Positions 16,015 to 28,082 of a stretch of DNA of 58,811 nt are shown here, piece after piece (the first letter of the stretch is position 1; each line of letters starts with the position of its first letter). Both the position numbers and the translations under genes were made by a program. Source of the DNA: CANDYO01 sp049653745 (GTDB taxonomy: Bacteria > Pseudomonadota > Alphaproteobacteria > Rickettsiales > CANDYO01); NCBI GenBank assembly GCA_049653745.1, contig JBASGW010000044.1:1-58811 (forward strand), given 5' to 3'. The notes beneath the pieces were generated by a model. The model searched no databases and was not told the DNA's origin. It saw only the letters and a list, made by a program, of their open reading frames with translations.

Positions 16015-17280
16015 ATGCTAAAAAAAGAAGATCGTATTTTTACTAATTTATATGGATTTGATCCGGTGGATATCAAATCTGCTCAAGCTCGAGGTGATTG
16101 GAGCAACACCAAAGAAATTCTAGATAAAGGTCGTGATTGGATTATTGAGCAAACAAAAGCTTCTGGTTTAAGGGGCAGGGGTGGAGCAGGATTCTCTACA
16201 GGAACTAAATGGTCTTTCATGCCAAAAAATTCTCCTAAACCAAGTTATTTATTAGTTAATGCTGATGAAAGCGAGCCTGGCACTTGTAAAGATAGAGAAA
16301 TTATTAGAAATGAGCCTCATAAATTATTAGAAGGCTGTGTTATTGCAAGCTCTGCAATTGGCGCGCATACTTGTTATATATATATTCGTGGAGAATTCTA
16401 CTCCGAAGCTCAAGTTTTGCAAAAAGCAATAGATGAAGCATATGCGGCTGGTTTAATAGGCAAAAATGCTTGTGGATCTGGTTATGATATAGATATTTAT
16501 CTTCATCGTGGTGCTGGGGCTTATATTTGTGGTGAAGAAACAGCTTTAATGGAAAGTTTAGAAGGAAATAAGGGGCAACCCAGGATGAAACCGCCATTTC
16601 CTGCAGGGGCTGGTCTTTATGGTTGCCCAACCACTATAAATAATGTGGAGTCAATTGCAGTGGTGCCCACTATTTTAAGACGTGGAGCTAGTTGGTTCGC
16701 TTCTATTGGCAGGCCTAATAATGCTGGAACTAAGATTTTTTCAATATCTGGTCATGTAAATAAGCCATGTAATGTTGAGGAATCAATGAGCATTCCTTTA
16801 AAAGAACTAATAGAAAAACATGCTGGTGGAGTGATTGGTGGTTGGGATAATTTGCTTGCAGTAATTCCGGGAGGCTCTTCCTGTCCAATGATTCCAAAAG
16901 AAACCTGTGATACAGTTCTAATGGATTTTGATAGTTTAAGAGCGGTAGGGTCAGGATTGGGTACTGCTGCTGTTATTGTGATGAATAAATCAACAGATCT
17001 TATTTATGCCATAGCTAGGCTGAGCAAATTTTATATGCATGAATCATGTGGGCAATGCACTCCATGCCGAGAGGGAACTGGCTGGATGTGGCGCATAATG
17101 ATGAGGCTTGTTGAGGGCAATGCTAAGGTAGAAGAAATTGACCGCTTGCTTGAAATAACTAAACAAGTTGAGGGGCACACAATTTGTGCTTTGGGCGATG
17201 CTGCCGCTTGGCCCATCCAAGGATTAATCCGCCATTTCAGACCCATGATTGAAGAAAGAATTAAGCAATATCAAGCTTAA
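16015..17280 (+). CDS. nuoF: NADH-quinone oxidoreductase subunit F (51-kDa)
   Basis: This subunit oxidises NADH with FMN and passes electrons to a [4Fe-4S] cluster. NADH/FMN motifs GLRGRGGAGFSTGTKW and RGAGAYICGEETALMESLEG are present, as is the cluster site ESCGQCTPCREG near the C-terminus. I prefer the ATG at 16015 (MLKKEDRIFTNLYG, 421 aa), which matches the usual rickettsial N-terminus; a TTG at 15985 is in frame but has no clear ribosome binding site. It is separated from nuoE by an inserted regulator gene. nuoG, nuoH and nuoI are not in the window. Confidence 0.95.
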   Translation: MLKKEDRIFTNLYGFDPVDIKSAQARGDWSNTKEILDKGRDWIIEQTKASGLRGRGGAGFSTGTKWSFMPKNSPKPSYLLVNADESEPGTCKDREIIRNEPHKLLEGCVIASSAIGAHTCYIYIRGEFYSEAQVLQKAIDEAYAAGLIGKNACGSGYDIDIYLHRGAGAYICGEETALMESLEGNKGQPRMKPPFPAGAGLYGCPTTINNVESIAVVPTILRRGASWFASIGRPNNAGTKIFSISGHVNKPCNVEESMSIPLKELIEKHAGGVIGGWDNLLAVIPGGSSCPMIPKETCDTVLMDFDSLRAVGSGLGTAAVIVMNKSTDLIYAIARLSKFYMHESCGQCTPCREGTGWMWRIMMRLVEGNAKVEEIDRLLEITKQVEGHTICALGDAAAWPIQGLIRHFRPMIEERIKQYQA

Positions 17281-17386
17281 GTGATAATTTTTATATCTTT
17301 ACATCTTTGCATAATGTTATTAAAGATTAATTATGGGCAATAAGAGTCCATAAAGATATTTAATAATTAAAATAGAGTATTGTTAT

Positions 17387-18223
17387 ATGAGTAATATAAA
17401 AGAAAAGTTGTTTCCAAAAATCACAGAGATGGCTTTAAATAATAGGCTTAATGAAATTAAAGACCTTAATCAAGCTCTTGATATAGACTTATATGGAAAT
17501 AAATGCAACGAAACTTATTGCTTTTCGTATAATTCAACATTGCTTGGTTTAGCAGCTTTTGAAGGAAATTCATTTTTGGTAAGCTCTCTTCTTGAAGCTG
17601 GGGCTAATCCAAATATGGCTTCCTAGGGTTATAGGCAATTATATATGCCTATACATTTAACAATTTATGGCACATCACAACATGGAAGTGAGACTTCCAA
17701 ACAAGCTCCAATTAATGAAAGATTGAAAATTATAGATTCTCTAAGTAAACATGGTGCAGACATGGATTGGACAGGAAATGATTTATATAGTTGGTCTCCT
17801 TTACAAGTAGCTAGTCATCCTGTTACATCTTCAAATGCACCTGGAGTTAGTTATATTTTAGGTAATGAGCTTTTAAGAATGGGGTCCACACCAAGAGAGT
17901 TCTATGGTAGTAAAGGTCATTTATTAGATTTAGTTACTCTTCCTTGTGAAGAAGCGTCTAATAAATATAATTCAAATAAAGGATATAAATTACCAGAGAG
18001 TTTACATAATATTACTGAAACAGCTCTAAAATCTTTCACTTTCCAATATTCTAAAGAAACTCAAACTCTTTGGTCTATTAATCAAAGAAACTACGAAGGA
18101 AATTTTGTAAATAAAAATTGTGGCAAGTTAGAAGTTGTAAATGAGATTTATCCGGATATTTTTGATTTAAGTGAAGTTGCTTATGTTGGCGATTTGACTT
18201 TACAAGATCTGCTAGAATTTTAA
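17387..18223 (+). pseudogene. Ankyrin-repeat protein gene interrupted by an in-frame UAG
   Basis: Two open stretches, 17387-17626 and 17645-18223, are in the same frame, separated only by one TAG at 17624-17626 (TCC TAG GGT). The first ends in a classic ankyrin run (LLGLAAFEGNSFLVSSLLEAGANPNMAS). The second picks up after the stop with GYRQLYMPIHLTIYG, then IIDSLSKHGADMDWTGNDLYSWSPLQVA, so the stop falls in the middle of a repeat. Joined, it is about 278 residues. It is either a fresh nonsense mutation or a readthrough gene. An ATG at 17645 has no good ribosome binding site. It lies between nuoF and the orphan genes. Confidence 0.75.
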
Positions 18224-18290
18224 TCTCAAAATACTTAATACTATCTATAGCTTACCAAGTGTTAAGCTTGGTAAGCTTCTTAATTCTTTA

Positions 18291-20639
18291 TCAATGAAAA
18301 CGGTTTTCTTTATTAGAGTATTTTGAGGTTTTCGATAACTTTTTTTCCTCTTTGGTAGGCTCAATGCCAAAGTCTTTTTCGGTTGCTCGGCGCATATTTT
18401 TCTCCATCTCAACAGCCTTTTGTTGAGCTTCTTTAAATTTAGGACTATTAACAAATTCTAATACTTCTTGCTGGGTCCATTGCTTTTGATTGTTCGGGTC
18501 GTTTAGCTTTATATATTCAGTTACGCTATTTGCGAGTACTTGTGCTTTTGGATCGCTACGAAGAAGCTGTTCAAATTCTTTTGATTCCCAGGTGTTAGTG
18601 GGTTTTGGGTGAGTAGGGTTTATTTTTATTGGTTCTGACGGCAAAGCAAATTTAGCAAATTTATCCATTCCGCATATTTTAAGAACTGTAGCAATTGCTA
18701 GCATTGTTTGTATAGCAAAATTTGTGTTTTGTGAAACAGAAGAATGTTCTGGTAAATGAGAATATGGTATAACTTCTGCTGAATGAGGTGCTGCTATTTG
18801 TGGCGTAGATATGTGAGTGGTTAATGAATGTGCATTGTTTATGGCATGAAGAGAGCCACTTAAATCTGTAATGCTATGATGTGTTTCTGTAGATAAATGT
18901 TTTACTTCATCTATACGATTTGCTATTTCTATGATTTGTGCATTATTTTTTGTGTGTGAGGCTTGAAGCATAGCTTTACCAAGGTCTTTTAGATCAGTTA
19001 GGTGAGGTATTAATATGCCTAATAATTCATTTTTATTTCTATAAATAGCATAATCAACAATAGTGCTAAAAGTATCTTGATCGGTGATTTTAGGAATCAA
19101 TGCAGTAATAGCTTTATCTTGTCTTCTACGAATTGCTTCTTTAGTGGTTGCGCTCATTGCTTTTTGATCATTTATGCGAGCAGAAATTTGTTCAATTTGC
19201 TCATTGTTTTCTATGCGTGATGCTTGTAATAGAGCCTTACCAAGAGCTTTTTGATCAGTTAGATGAGGTATTAATTCGCCTAATAATTTATCCTTATCGT
19301 TATGAATAGCATAATCAATTGCTGAACTTAAAGCTGATTGATCGGTGATTTTAGGAGCTAATGCAGTAATGGCCCTATCTTCTCCTCTACTAATGGCCTC
19401 TTTAAATGTTACAATCAGAGGGTTTTCTAATTTTTCTAGGCGTTTTTCAATTATCCTAGCTGTTGAATAATCTTTATGCTCTATAACTTCATATGCAGAT
19501 TTCAAAGTTTCAAGGTCGGTAGCATGGGGTGCTAGTTCAGAAATTGTATGAATATCAAGATTTTTTGGCTCTAGGGCTAACTTCAATAGGGTATTAAAAG
19601 TGTTTGGATTAGTAATGTGGGGCAAAAATTTGTTAATAATAGCTTTGTTATTTTTATATATACTTAATTGTTTTGTTAGTGCTGTAAATATTAAGTCTTG
19701 AGTTTTTTCTGGATATTTAGCAATTGCTGATTCTAATTCTTGTATAGATAAATTTTGTTGTCGATTTGCAATTGATGCAGCAGAGCTAGAATTTTTATTT
19801 TTTATTATGTTATAGGCATTATCAAGAGTTTGTATGTTAGTGATAAGAGGAAGTATTTTTCTTATTGTTTCGGGTCTTGCACCTTGTGCTGCAGATTTAA
19901 GAATAATATTGTAAGTGTTTAGATCGGTGATTCTAGGTAAAAGTTTATTGACGATTTGTATATTATTATCACCTTTAGTAAGTTGGTATTCAAGAAATTC
20001 TGCTATTAATTCTTGTTCTTTATGAGGGTCTTTTTTTATTTTAGATTCAAGTTCCTTCATGGTTTCATTTGTTAGATATTCTGCAAGTTTTATGCCGAGA
20101 TATGTGGCGCCACCCATTCCAAGGCTTGTTGCTAATAATACTACTCCAAGTTGTAAGGTTGCATCATTTCTAACGCTGTTAATAAAGTTTTTTATGTAGT
20201 CGTTGTAAGTTGTTGTTTTCCCTTTTCTAGCAGTATCGAGCAGTTTAATAGGGTTGATATGTTGATTTTCTAGATCTTGAGTTTGTTTAGTGATTTGCTC
20301 TCTAATATATTTTGTTATTAAGGAAGCAGTTTCTGGGGAATCATCAATTCCAACCAAGCTAGGTTTTTTTAATAATGTTTGTATGAGTTCTACATTCCCT
20401 AATGAAGAAGTATGCTTTGCAAACACTTTTACAAGAATAGGGTTGTCTTCTGAAGTTTTAATGGAGGCAGGGCAATTAATTAAATTATCTATTTCAGAAG
20501 GAGTGAGTTCGTCTTTGAGCATGCATTGCAGAGCGTGAAGAGCTTGAGATTTTCTGTCCGAAGGAAATGTAAGTAAATCACTTATAGCTGCGTTAATATA
20601 TGAATCAATTTCTGATAACTGTTTTTGAGTTAATGGCAT
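18291..20639 (-). CDS. Large orphan protein with 29-residue helical repeats
   Basis: I do not recognise this 782-residue protein. Residues about 230-580 are built from a repeating unit whose mark is L-x-P-x-[IL]-T-D/N. Copies sit at residues 234, 263, 339, 370, 428, 457, 486, 515, 544 and 573; the last six are spaced by exactly 29. Residues about 422-508 and 509-595 form a duplicated three-repeat superunit (ITALAPKITD and ITALIPKITD are 87 apart). The unit looks like two short helices, so an alpha-solenoid is likely. Hydrophobic segments lie at about 162-188 and 640-656. The C-terminus is highly charged (KEEKKLSKTSKYSNKENRFH). It diverges from another orphan at 20798. An effector role is plausible but only inferred. 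Confidence 0.85.
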   Translation of the reverse strand: MPLTQKQLSEIDSYINAAISDLLTFPSDRKSQALHALQCMLKDELTPSEIDNLINCPASIKTSEDNPILVKVFAKHTSSLGNVELIQTLLKKPSLVGIDDSPETASLITKYIREQITKQTQDLENQHINPIKLLDTARKGKTTTYNDYIKNFINSVRNDATLQLGVVLLATSLGMGGATYLGIKLAEYLTNETMKELESKIKKDPHKEQELIAEFLEYQLTKGDNNIQIVNKLLPRITDLNTYNIILKSAAQGARPETIRKILPLITNIQTLDNAYNIIKNKNSSSAASIANRQQNLSIQELESAIAKYPEKTQDLIFTALTKQLSIYKNNKAIINKFLPHITNPNTFNTLLKLALEPKNLDIHTISELAPHATDLETLKSAYEVIEHKDYSTARIIEKRLEKLENPLIVTFKEAISRGEDRAITALAPKITDQSALSSAIDYAIHNDKDKLLGELIPHLTDQKALGKALLQASRIENNEQIEQISARINDQKAMSATTKEAIRRRQDKAITALIPKITDQDTFSTIVDYAIYRNKNELLGILIPHLTDLKDLGKAMLQASHTKNNAQIIEIANRIDEVKHLSTETHHSITDLSGSLHAINNAHSLTTHISTPQIAAPHSAEVIPYSHLPEHSSVSQNTNFAIQTMLAIATVLKICGMDKFAKFALPSEPIKINPTHPKPTNTWESKEFEQLLRSDPKAQVLANSVTEYIKLNDPNNQKQWTQQEVLEFVNSPKFKEAQQKAVEMEKNMRRATEKDFGIEPTKEEKKLSKTSKYSNKENRFH

Positions 20640-20797
20640 AATTTACCTTCTTTTTTAGGTAATTTTTTAAATTATGAATATTTTATTGAGAAGGAGTTAA
20701 TAAATGGTTAATGCTAGTTGTTTTGTAATTTGTTAACGTTTTATTAAATGTTATTGTTGATAATTAAAATGTCCATTCTAATAGCAAAATATATAAA

Positions 20798-22258
20798 ATG
20801 ACAAAGGATCAGGTATTTAAACAAGGTTTGAGTTTAATTAGATATGGATTACAGCAAGTTCCACAACCTATTGAAAATCATAATAAAGTTGAACCCACTC
20901 AAGATGAAAAGCAAATAATTGAGCAAAGCCTAAGCTTGATTAAAAAAAATACAACACAACAACAGCTTAGAGTGATGCAGATGATAATAAGTGCTGCTGA
21001 ATTAAGTATTGTAGATTATGCAAATTTGAGTGAGATAAAGTCTAATTTCAGCCGAAACATGTATTTTATGGCATCTCCTTTAAGGGCTTTAAGAAATATT
21101 GATAATTATAGAGGTTTTATAGAGCAGAAGATAAAAACTCATATACAGGCTTTGCAAAGTCAACAAGTTATTTTATCTCCTATAAATCCTTTAACCCCTA
21201 ATAAAACAGCAGCTTTATTAAACGATATGGCAGAGTGCTTGTGTGAAGTTGCTGTTAATTCAATTAAGGCCATGGATACAGCGTTTAGAAGTGATAAGTT
21301 AGTTGTTGCTGTTGTGGATACGGTTATTAAGAGCTTTATGTCTGGGGCTGTAGATGGTAATTTTTCTTTACAAAATACTTCTAAAAATGCAGCTAAGACA
21401 TCAATAACTAAAGCAGTGGATCTTCATATAGAGCAGCAACACTTAAATGAATCTGATCTAAAGCAGACGAAAATTTCAGAGATAGCCTTAAAGAAAGGTG
21501 TGAAGTTTATGGTTGATAATGCAGAAAAAGGTTTTATAAAAGCGGTGTCTTTGTTAGTTAAGAGTTCATTAAATGAAGTTGGTAAGAAAATTCTAGAAGA
21601 ACATCTGATTCCAGTAATTGCTGCATCTGCATCCTTATTAATGTTATCTACAAGTTTAGCTGGTGGGCCAAGTAATGTAATTAAATTAGGATTAGAAAAG
21701 AACTTAGACAAAGTTTTAACGGCTCTAATTGCTAGAAATATTGGAAGATCCGTATATAAATATGGGTGGAAAGTTAATAAAGGTGATATTGCACTTAAAG
21801 ATAAAGATTTAAATAAAGCTATTAATGCTTATTTAGTTGCCAATGGAATGAAAGAAGTTGCAAAGCAATATGTTCCAATTATTGCTGGTGTAATAATAAA
21901 AGAGTTTTCTCATTATATAAGTAATGAGCATGCAAAAACAAAAGATGACCCCAAGAAGTGCTCTGAAGCTAAAATATTATTAAGCGCATTAGAAGCCGCT
22001 AAAAATAGTTCTAATATTCTTTATGAGCCTATAAATTTCAGTACTACTACTTATAGTGATGCTTTGATAGGTTATAATAATTCAATAAGTGATAACAGAT
22101 CTTCAGTAACAACTAGTGTAAGTAATCTAAATCTATCCATAAATAATGAGTGGAGTTATACTAAAGCAATAGCTCCCATAGGGGTTGCTTTGGCGGTGGG
22201 AGTAAAATGGTTAACTAGAGTGGGGAAGCCAAAAGATAATAAATCAAAAACACGATAG
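20798..22258 (+). CDS. Orphan protein, mostly helical with hydrophobic segments
   Basis: I do not recognise this 486-residue protein. It is rich in helix-forming residues. Hydrophobic stretches occur at LIPVIAASASLLMLSTSLA (about residue 270), VPIIAGVIIKEF (about 360) and AIAPIGVALAVGVKWL near the C-terminus, and the last residues are strongly basic. It has no signal peptide. The ATG at 20798 lacks a clear ribosome binding site. It is divergent from the 782-residue repeat protein across 158 bases, so the two may be co-regulated. Both lie in an accessory gap between nuoF and the 23S gene. Confidence 0.75.
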   Translation: MTKDQVFKQGLSLIRYGLQQVPQPIENHNKVEPTQDEKQIIEQSLSLIKKNTTQQQLRVMQMIISAAELSIVDYANLSEIKSNFSRNMYFMASPLRALRNIDNYRGFIEQKIKTHIQALQSQQVILSPINPLTPNKTAALLNDMAECLCEVAVNSIKAMDTAFRSDKLVVAVVDTVIKSFMSGAVDGNFSLQNTSKNAAKTSITKAVDLHIEQQHLNESDLKQTKISEIALKKGVKFMVDNAEKGFIKAVSLLVKSSLNEVGKKILEEHLIPVIAASASLLMLSTSLAGGPSNVIKLGLEKNLDKVLTALIARNIGRSVYKYGWKVNKGDIALKDKDLNKAINAYLVANGMKEVAKQYVPIIAGVIIKEFSHYISNEHAKTKDDPKKCSEAKILLSALEAAKNSSNILYEPINFSTTTYSDALIGYNNSISDNRSSVTTSVSNLNLSINNEWSYTKAIAPIGVALAVGVKWLTRVGKPKDNKSKTR

Positions 22259-22674
22259 AAGGCGATTCTCTTTTTTAAGGTTATTCATTTACATATTTTC
22301 TATTTACTAGTTGCTCATGTCTTTTTTTATTTTGTAAAAAAGTAGCTTCAGTTTCTTGCGCATATTCTTTTTCATAATTTTTATCTTTGCGACATGCTTA
22401 TATAGAGTGTACTGAAAATAACTAATTTAATAAAAAGTTAAATTTTTTTTATTGTAACTCCCGCGCTAAGGCCGAGTTTGTTAGGGGGGCAAGCATATAA
22501 AATGTGAGTAGCTGGTATCAAAAATATTCAATATTTTTAATGAAATTCTAGTTATTGGAGGATTTTTTATATTATTTAAAATAATTATAGCCTCTCAAAG
22601 CCTTGGTAATTCAAGGGTTTGGGATATGATAATAAAATAATTGAAAATAATTCAAAAAAAGTTGAAATTTGCTG
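22259..22674. other. Non-coding stretch upstream of the 23S rRNA gene
   Basis: No intact gene is visible. On the minus strand about 22281-22403 there is an open fragment without a start codon, rich in K, E and N (DKNYEKEYAQE near its left end), which looks like the remains of a gene. A GC-richer patch at about 22460-22497 stands out from the AT-rich surroundings but matches nothing I know. No tRNA or 16S sequence is present before the 23S gene. Confidence 0.4.
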
Positions 22675-22703
22675 TTGACATGCGGAGTGATTGAAGATAT
22701 AAA
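22675..22703 (+). promoter_or_regulatory. Strong promoter of the 23S rRNA gene
   Basis: TTGACA (22675-22680) and TATAAA (22698-22703) are separated by exactly 17 bases, close to the sigma-70 ideal. The expected start is near 22710, leaving about 140 bases of leader. Its presence shows that the 23S-5S unit is transcribed independently of 16S. Confidence 0.8.
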
Positions 22704-22851
22704 TACTTCCCTACAGACATGGCAAAACTTAAAGAAAAGCCTGCTGTAGACGAGATGTATAACATAGTGAATATAACAACAACCGCAATTTAATAAGTTG
22801 AAGTTTATTGTAGATTTAATTCTGCATATAAAAGTTATTAGATGCAATTTT

Positions 22852-25620
<2,769 letters not shown>

Positions 25621-25781
25621 GCATCTAATACTTTTATGTGCAGCATTAAGTTTATAACACACACTCATTATAGTTTTTAATATAGTGAGTACCAAAACAA
25701 ATTAAATATATACTCAAAGTTAAGAGTAATTCGTCAGAACGGAGAGCGGTTGTTGTTATATCATTATGTTATATTTAAAAT

Positions 25782-25809
25782 TTGACTTAGGTTGAATTTT
25801 AGATATAAT
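25782..25809 (+). promoter_or_regulatory. Possible promoter in the 23S-5S spacer
   Basis: TTGACT (25782-25787), a 16-base spacer and a perfect TATAAT (25804-25809) lie about 60 bases before the 5S gene. They could give 5S its own transcript in addition to readthrough from 23S. The spacer holds no tRNA. Confidence 0.5.
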
Positions 25810-25872
25810 ACATTTTTGAAGTTGTATATAATATACGCACACCCAAATAAACTTGTTTAAGTTTATTTGATA

Positions 25873-25990
25873 AGCTTGGTGGCAATAGCGTGGATGAAAC
25901 ACTCGATCCCATACCGAACTCGACAGTGAAAAACCACAGCGCCAATGATACTATGTCTTAAGGCATGGGAAAGTAGGACACTGCCAAGCT
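25873..25990 (+). rRNA. rrf: 5S ribosomal RNA
   Basis: This is about 118 bases. AAGCTTGGTGGC at the start pairs with the 3' end GCCAAGCTT, and the conserved core CGATCCCATACCGAACTCG is present, as is GAAAGTAGGACACTGCC near the 3' end. Flanking sequence extends the closing stem outward (ACTTG..TTTATTTGATAAG with CTTATCAAGTGAATTTAAGCAAGT), giving a long processing stem. Confidence 0.97.
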
Positions 25991-26019
25991 TATCAAGTGA
26001 ATTTAAGCAAGTTTTTTTT
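25953..26019 (+). repeat. 5S 3' end and terminator, left copy of a direct repeat
   Basis: These 67 bases (ATGTCTTAAGGCATG through the T-run) recur at 30233-30299 with 6 substitutions and no gaps, exactly 4280 bases downstream. This copy belongs to the intact 5S gene. Confidence 0.9.
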
Positions 26020-26021
26020 AT
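25985..26021 (+). terminator. Terminator / processing stem after 5S rRNA
   Basis: The 3' arm CTTATCAAGTGAATTTAAGCAAGT pairs with sequence just before the 5S gene and is followed by eight T. This ends the 23S-5S transcript. The same block is repeated, with substitutions, at 30273-30300. Confidence 0.7.
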
Positions 26022-26263
26022 ATCAAATAATTCCTCAATAAATCAAATTCTATAATAAAAAAGCTCTATGTTTTTATGCATAGTATAAACCTGACACTAT
26101 CAATTACCCCAAGTGAATTTAAGAAATTATTAATCTTAATTGACATTTACAATTTCCTTCATTAAATCACTAATTAATACAAATATAAGAAGTTAATAAA
26201 GAGATGTATACAAAAAGTGATTCAAATAATAATCATAAAAATCTTATTATTTTTTTGAATTCT

Positions 26264-26853
26264 TAACTAACTATAGACAGGATCGCTGATATTATATCTT
26301 TTTAAGAAAAAGAATATTATGTAATCAATCGATGTAAACACTTCAGAAGTCCAGAAAGAGTTCAAAATGGCTTTGTTCAAGGTAAACAGAGATACGAATG
26401 TCTTAGTTGTGGCAAGACCTATCGAGAAGGAGACTTGAGAGAGAAGTATAGCTTAGAAACCCAAGCTCAGAGTTATTAAATGGTATTTAGAAGAGGCTGG
26501 AATTATGTCCATAGAAAAAATGGAAAAAGTACCAAATCCTATATATTAAGAAAACTCCTGAACGAAGTGGAAATACCAGAGGAAGTTAAAAAATAGAGAT
26601 AATAGAATTGGATGAGTTATTTACATATTGTCAAAAAAAAACTAACCGCATCTACTTATGGCTTGCTGTTGATAGGGTCAGAGGTTAAGTTCGTTACAAA
26701 AGCCGAGGCCTCATTAGTTTAATCATTTAATTTGTTGATAAGGCACTACTTAACTAGATTTAATAGAAAAAGATATAGCAAGGCTTTTGATATTATATAT
26801 AACTCTATTATGATGCTTTTTAATAAAATCTTATTACTGTCTATAGTTAGTTA
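26264..26853 (+). mobile_element. Decayed IS1-family insertion sequence
   Basis: Perfect 17-bp terminal inverted repeats TAACTAACTATAGACAG (26264-26280) and its complement (26837-26853) bound 590 bp. Inside, at about 26325-26480, an IS1 InsA-like zinc-ribbon remnant reads ERVQNGFVQGKQRYECLSCG, then KTYREGDLREKYSLETQ. Further on, about 26600-26690, an InsB-like IELDELFTYCQKKTNRIYLW and LAVDR are found. Several stops and frameshifts break the frames. No clear target duplication is seen next to the repeats. It is a dead element, though its ends look fresh. Confidence 0.8.
26325..26690 (+). pseudogene. IS1-type transposase remnants (insA/insB)
   Basis: These are broken coding fragments of the transposase: an N-terminal zinc-ribbon part with RYECLSCGKTY, a helix-turn-helix part (WYLEEAGIMSIEKMEKVPNP) and the start of the DDE-type catalytic part (IIELDELFTYCQKKTNRIYL). 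They are in different frames with stop codons between them. Confidence 0.75.
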
Positions 26854-26910
26854 GGAATGCCAATTACATAATTTCTAGATTATTGACAAAAAATTCTATT
26901 CAGTTCAAAG

Positions 26911-27849
26911 TTGAGTATATGTTTAAATTGGGTGTTATTAGTTGTGGAAAATAATCAAGAACTCTTAGGTCAAAATCAATTTGTATGTCAGGATTATGAT
27001 ATATCTTTTAGCAACTCTTCATTTTGTGGTGCAACTGAGAATAGTTTTTCTGATAAAAAAATAGTTTTTATTACAGCAATTTATGGAGCATATGAAGCCA
27101 GTTGCAAGAAATATGTTCCACAAAATATTCCATCAGATTTTATATGCTTCACAAATAGCAATAATACTATTTCTAATAATTGGGAAGTGGATAGCTTTCC
27201 TTATTTTTTAAGTAATCCTTCAGATATTGATGATGGTTCATATTTAAATTCATTAAAAAATAACAATCATACTTTCAATTTAGCAAAATACTTTAAGCAA
27301 TCATTTCATAACATTCCACGACTAAAAAATTATGATATTGTGATATGGTTAGATGGTACCATTGAAATTAGAGATCCTAACACCGCAGAACATATGGTGA
27401 ATTATTTGAAATATAATCCTATTGTTACTTGGGAGCATAATGAGAGGAAAGGTTCTTTGGCGGCCGAAGCTCAAGATTCTATGTTTTCAAAATATACAAG
27501 CCAATCTTGGTTAGGGCAAAAACAACCATATCAGGATGTACAAGCCCAATATAGATCTTATATTAAGGATGGATATGATGAAAATTTAGGGAGAATAATT
27601 GATCCATTAAGAGTCAATTTTGGTGTATGGATTACTTGTTTTATTGCTTTTGATAATAAAAATGATCAAGTAAAAAACTTTTTAGATTTTTGGTACCTTC
27701 AAACACTAAATTATACTACGCAAGACCAAGTAAGTTTTTCTTATGCAACGCAAAAATTACATTTATATCCGTACACCTTGCCTGATACTAATATAACTGG
27801 AAGTGTCTGGAGAAATATTTTATTCACTAAACATAGTCATGGAAGGTAA
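26911..27849 (+). CDS. DUF616 / glycosyltransferase-like protein
   Basis: This is up to 312 residues. The region KIVFITAIYGAYEASCKKYV, then SDFICFTNSNN and NWEVD, and the acid-bearing KNYDIVIWLDGTIEIRDP match the DUF616 family of predicted glycosyltransferases. WLDGTIEI is in the place of the usual acidic metal-binding motif. The start is uncertain: TTG at 26911 gives the longest form and GTG at 26944 (ENNQELLGQ) a shorter one; neither has a clear ribosome binding site. It sits right after an IS1 remnant inside the 5S-bounded island, so horizontal origin is likely. The acceptor sugar or protein is unknown. Confidence 0.7.
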   Translation: MSICLNWVLLVVENNQELLGQNQFVCQDYDISFSNSSFCGATENSFSDKKIVFITAIYGAYEASCKKYVPQNIPSDFICFTNSNNTISNNWEVDSFPYFLSNPSDIDDGSYLNSLKNNNHTFNLAKYFKQSFHNIPRLKNYDIVIWLDGTIEIRDPNTAEHMVNYLKYNPIVTWEHNERKGSLAAEAQDSMFSKYTSQSWLGQKQPYQDVQAQYRSYIKDGYDENLGRIIDPLRVNFGVWITCFIAFDNKNDQVKNFLDFWYLQTLNYTTQDQVSFSYATQKLHLYPYTLPDTNITGSVWRNILFTKHSHGR

Positions 27850-28082
27850 ATAAGATTAAGAAAAATATTCCAGATACTTCAGAGAGGAGGGATATCTTTT
27901 TTATATTTGATTATGCCATCAACAGGTTCTAGTCTAAATAAATTTTAGATGATTCAAACATATTATAATCATTGCTTAAAAATAAATAATCTATCAAGGT
28001 AAATATATCAATAAAAACATCTATAAAATAAAACCTGGGGCTTTTGATTATTTTTATACTTATAAATTATAGGGTTATTATT

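Noticed and set aside
16340..16630. Minus-strand 96-codon frame within nuoF
   Set aside because: It is antisense to the conserved NADH-binding part of nuoF and has no start signals.
22611..22847. Minus-strand 78-codon frame before 23S
   Set aside because: It overlaps the rRNA promoter and leader and has no protein-like composition.
25621..25872. tRNA genes in the 23S-5S spacer
   Set aside because: No cloverleaf or T-loop consensus found; the only dyad (ACTCATTATA with TATAGTGAGT) is a simple hairpin.
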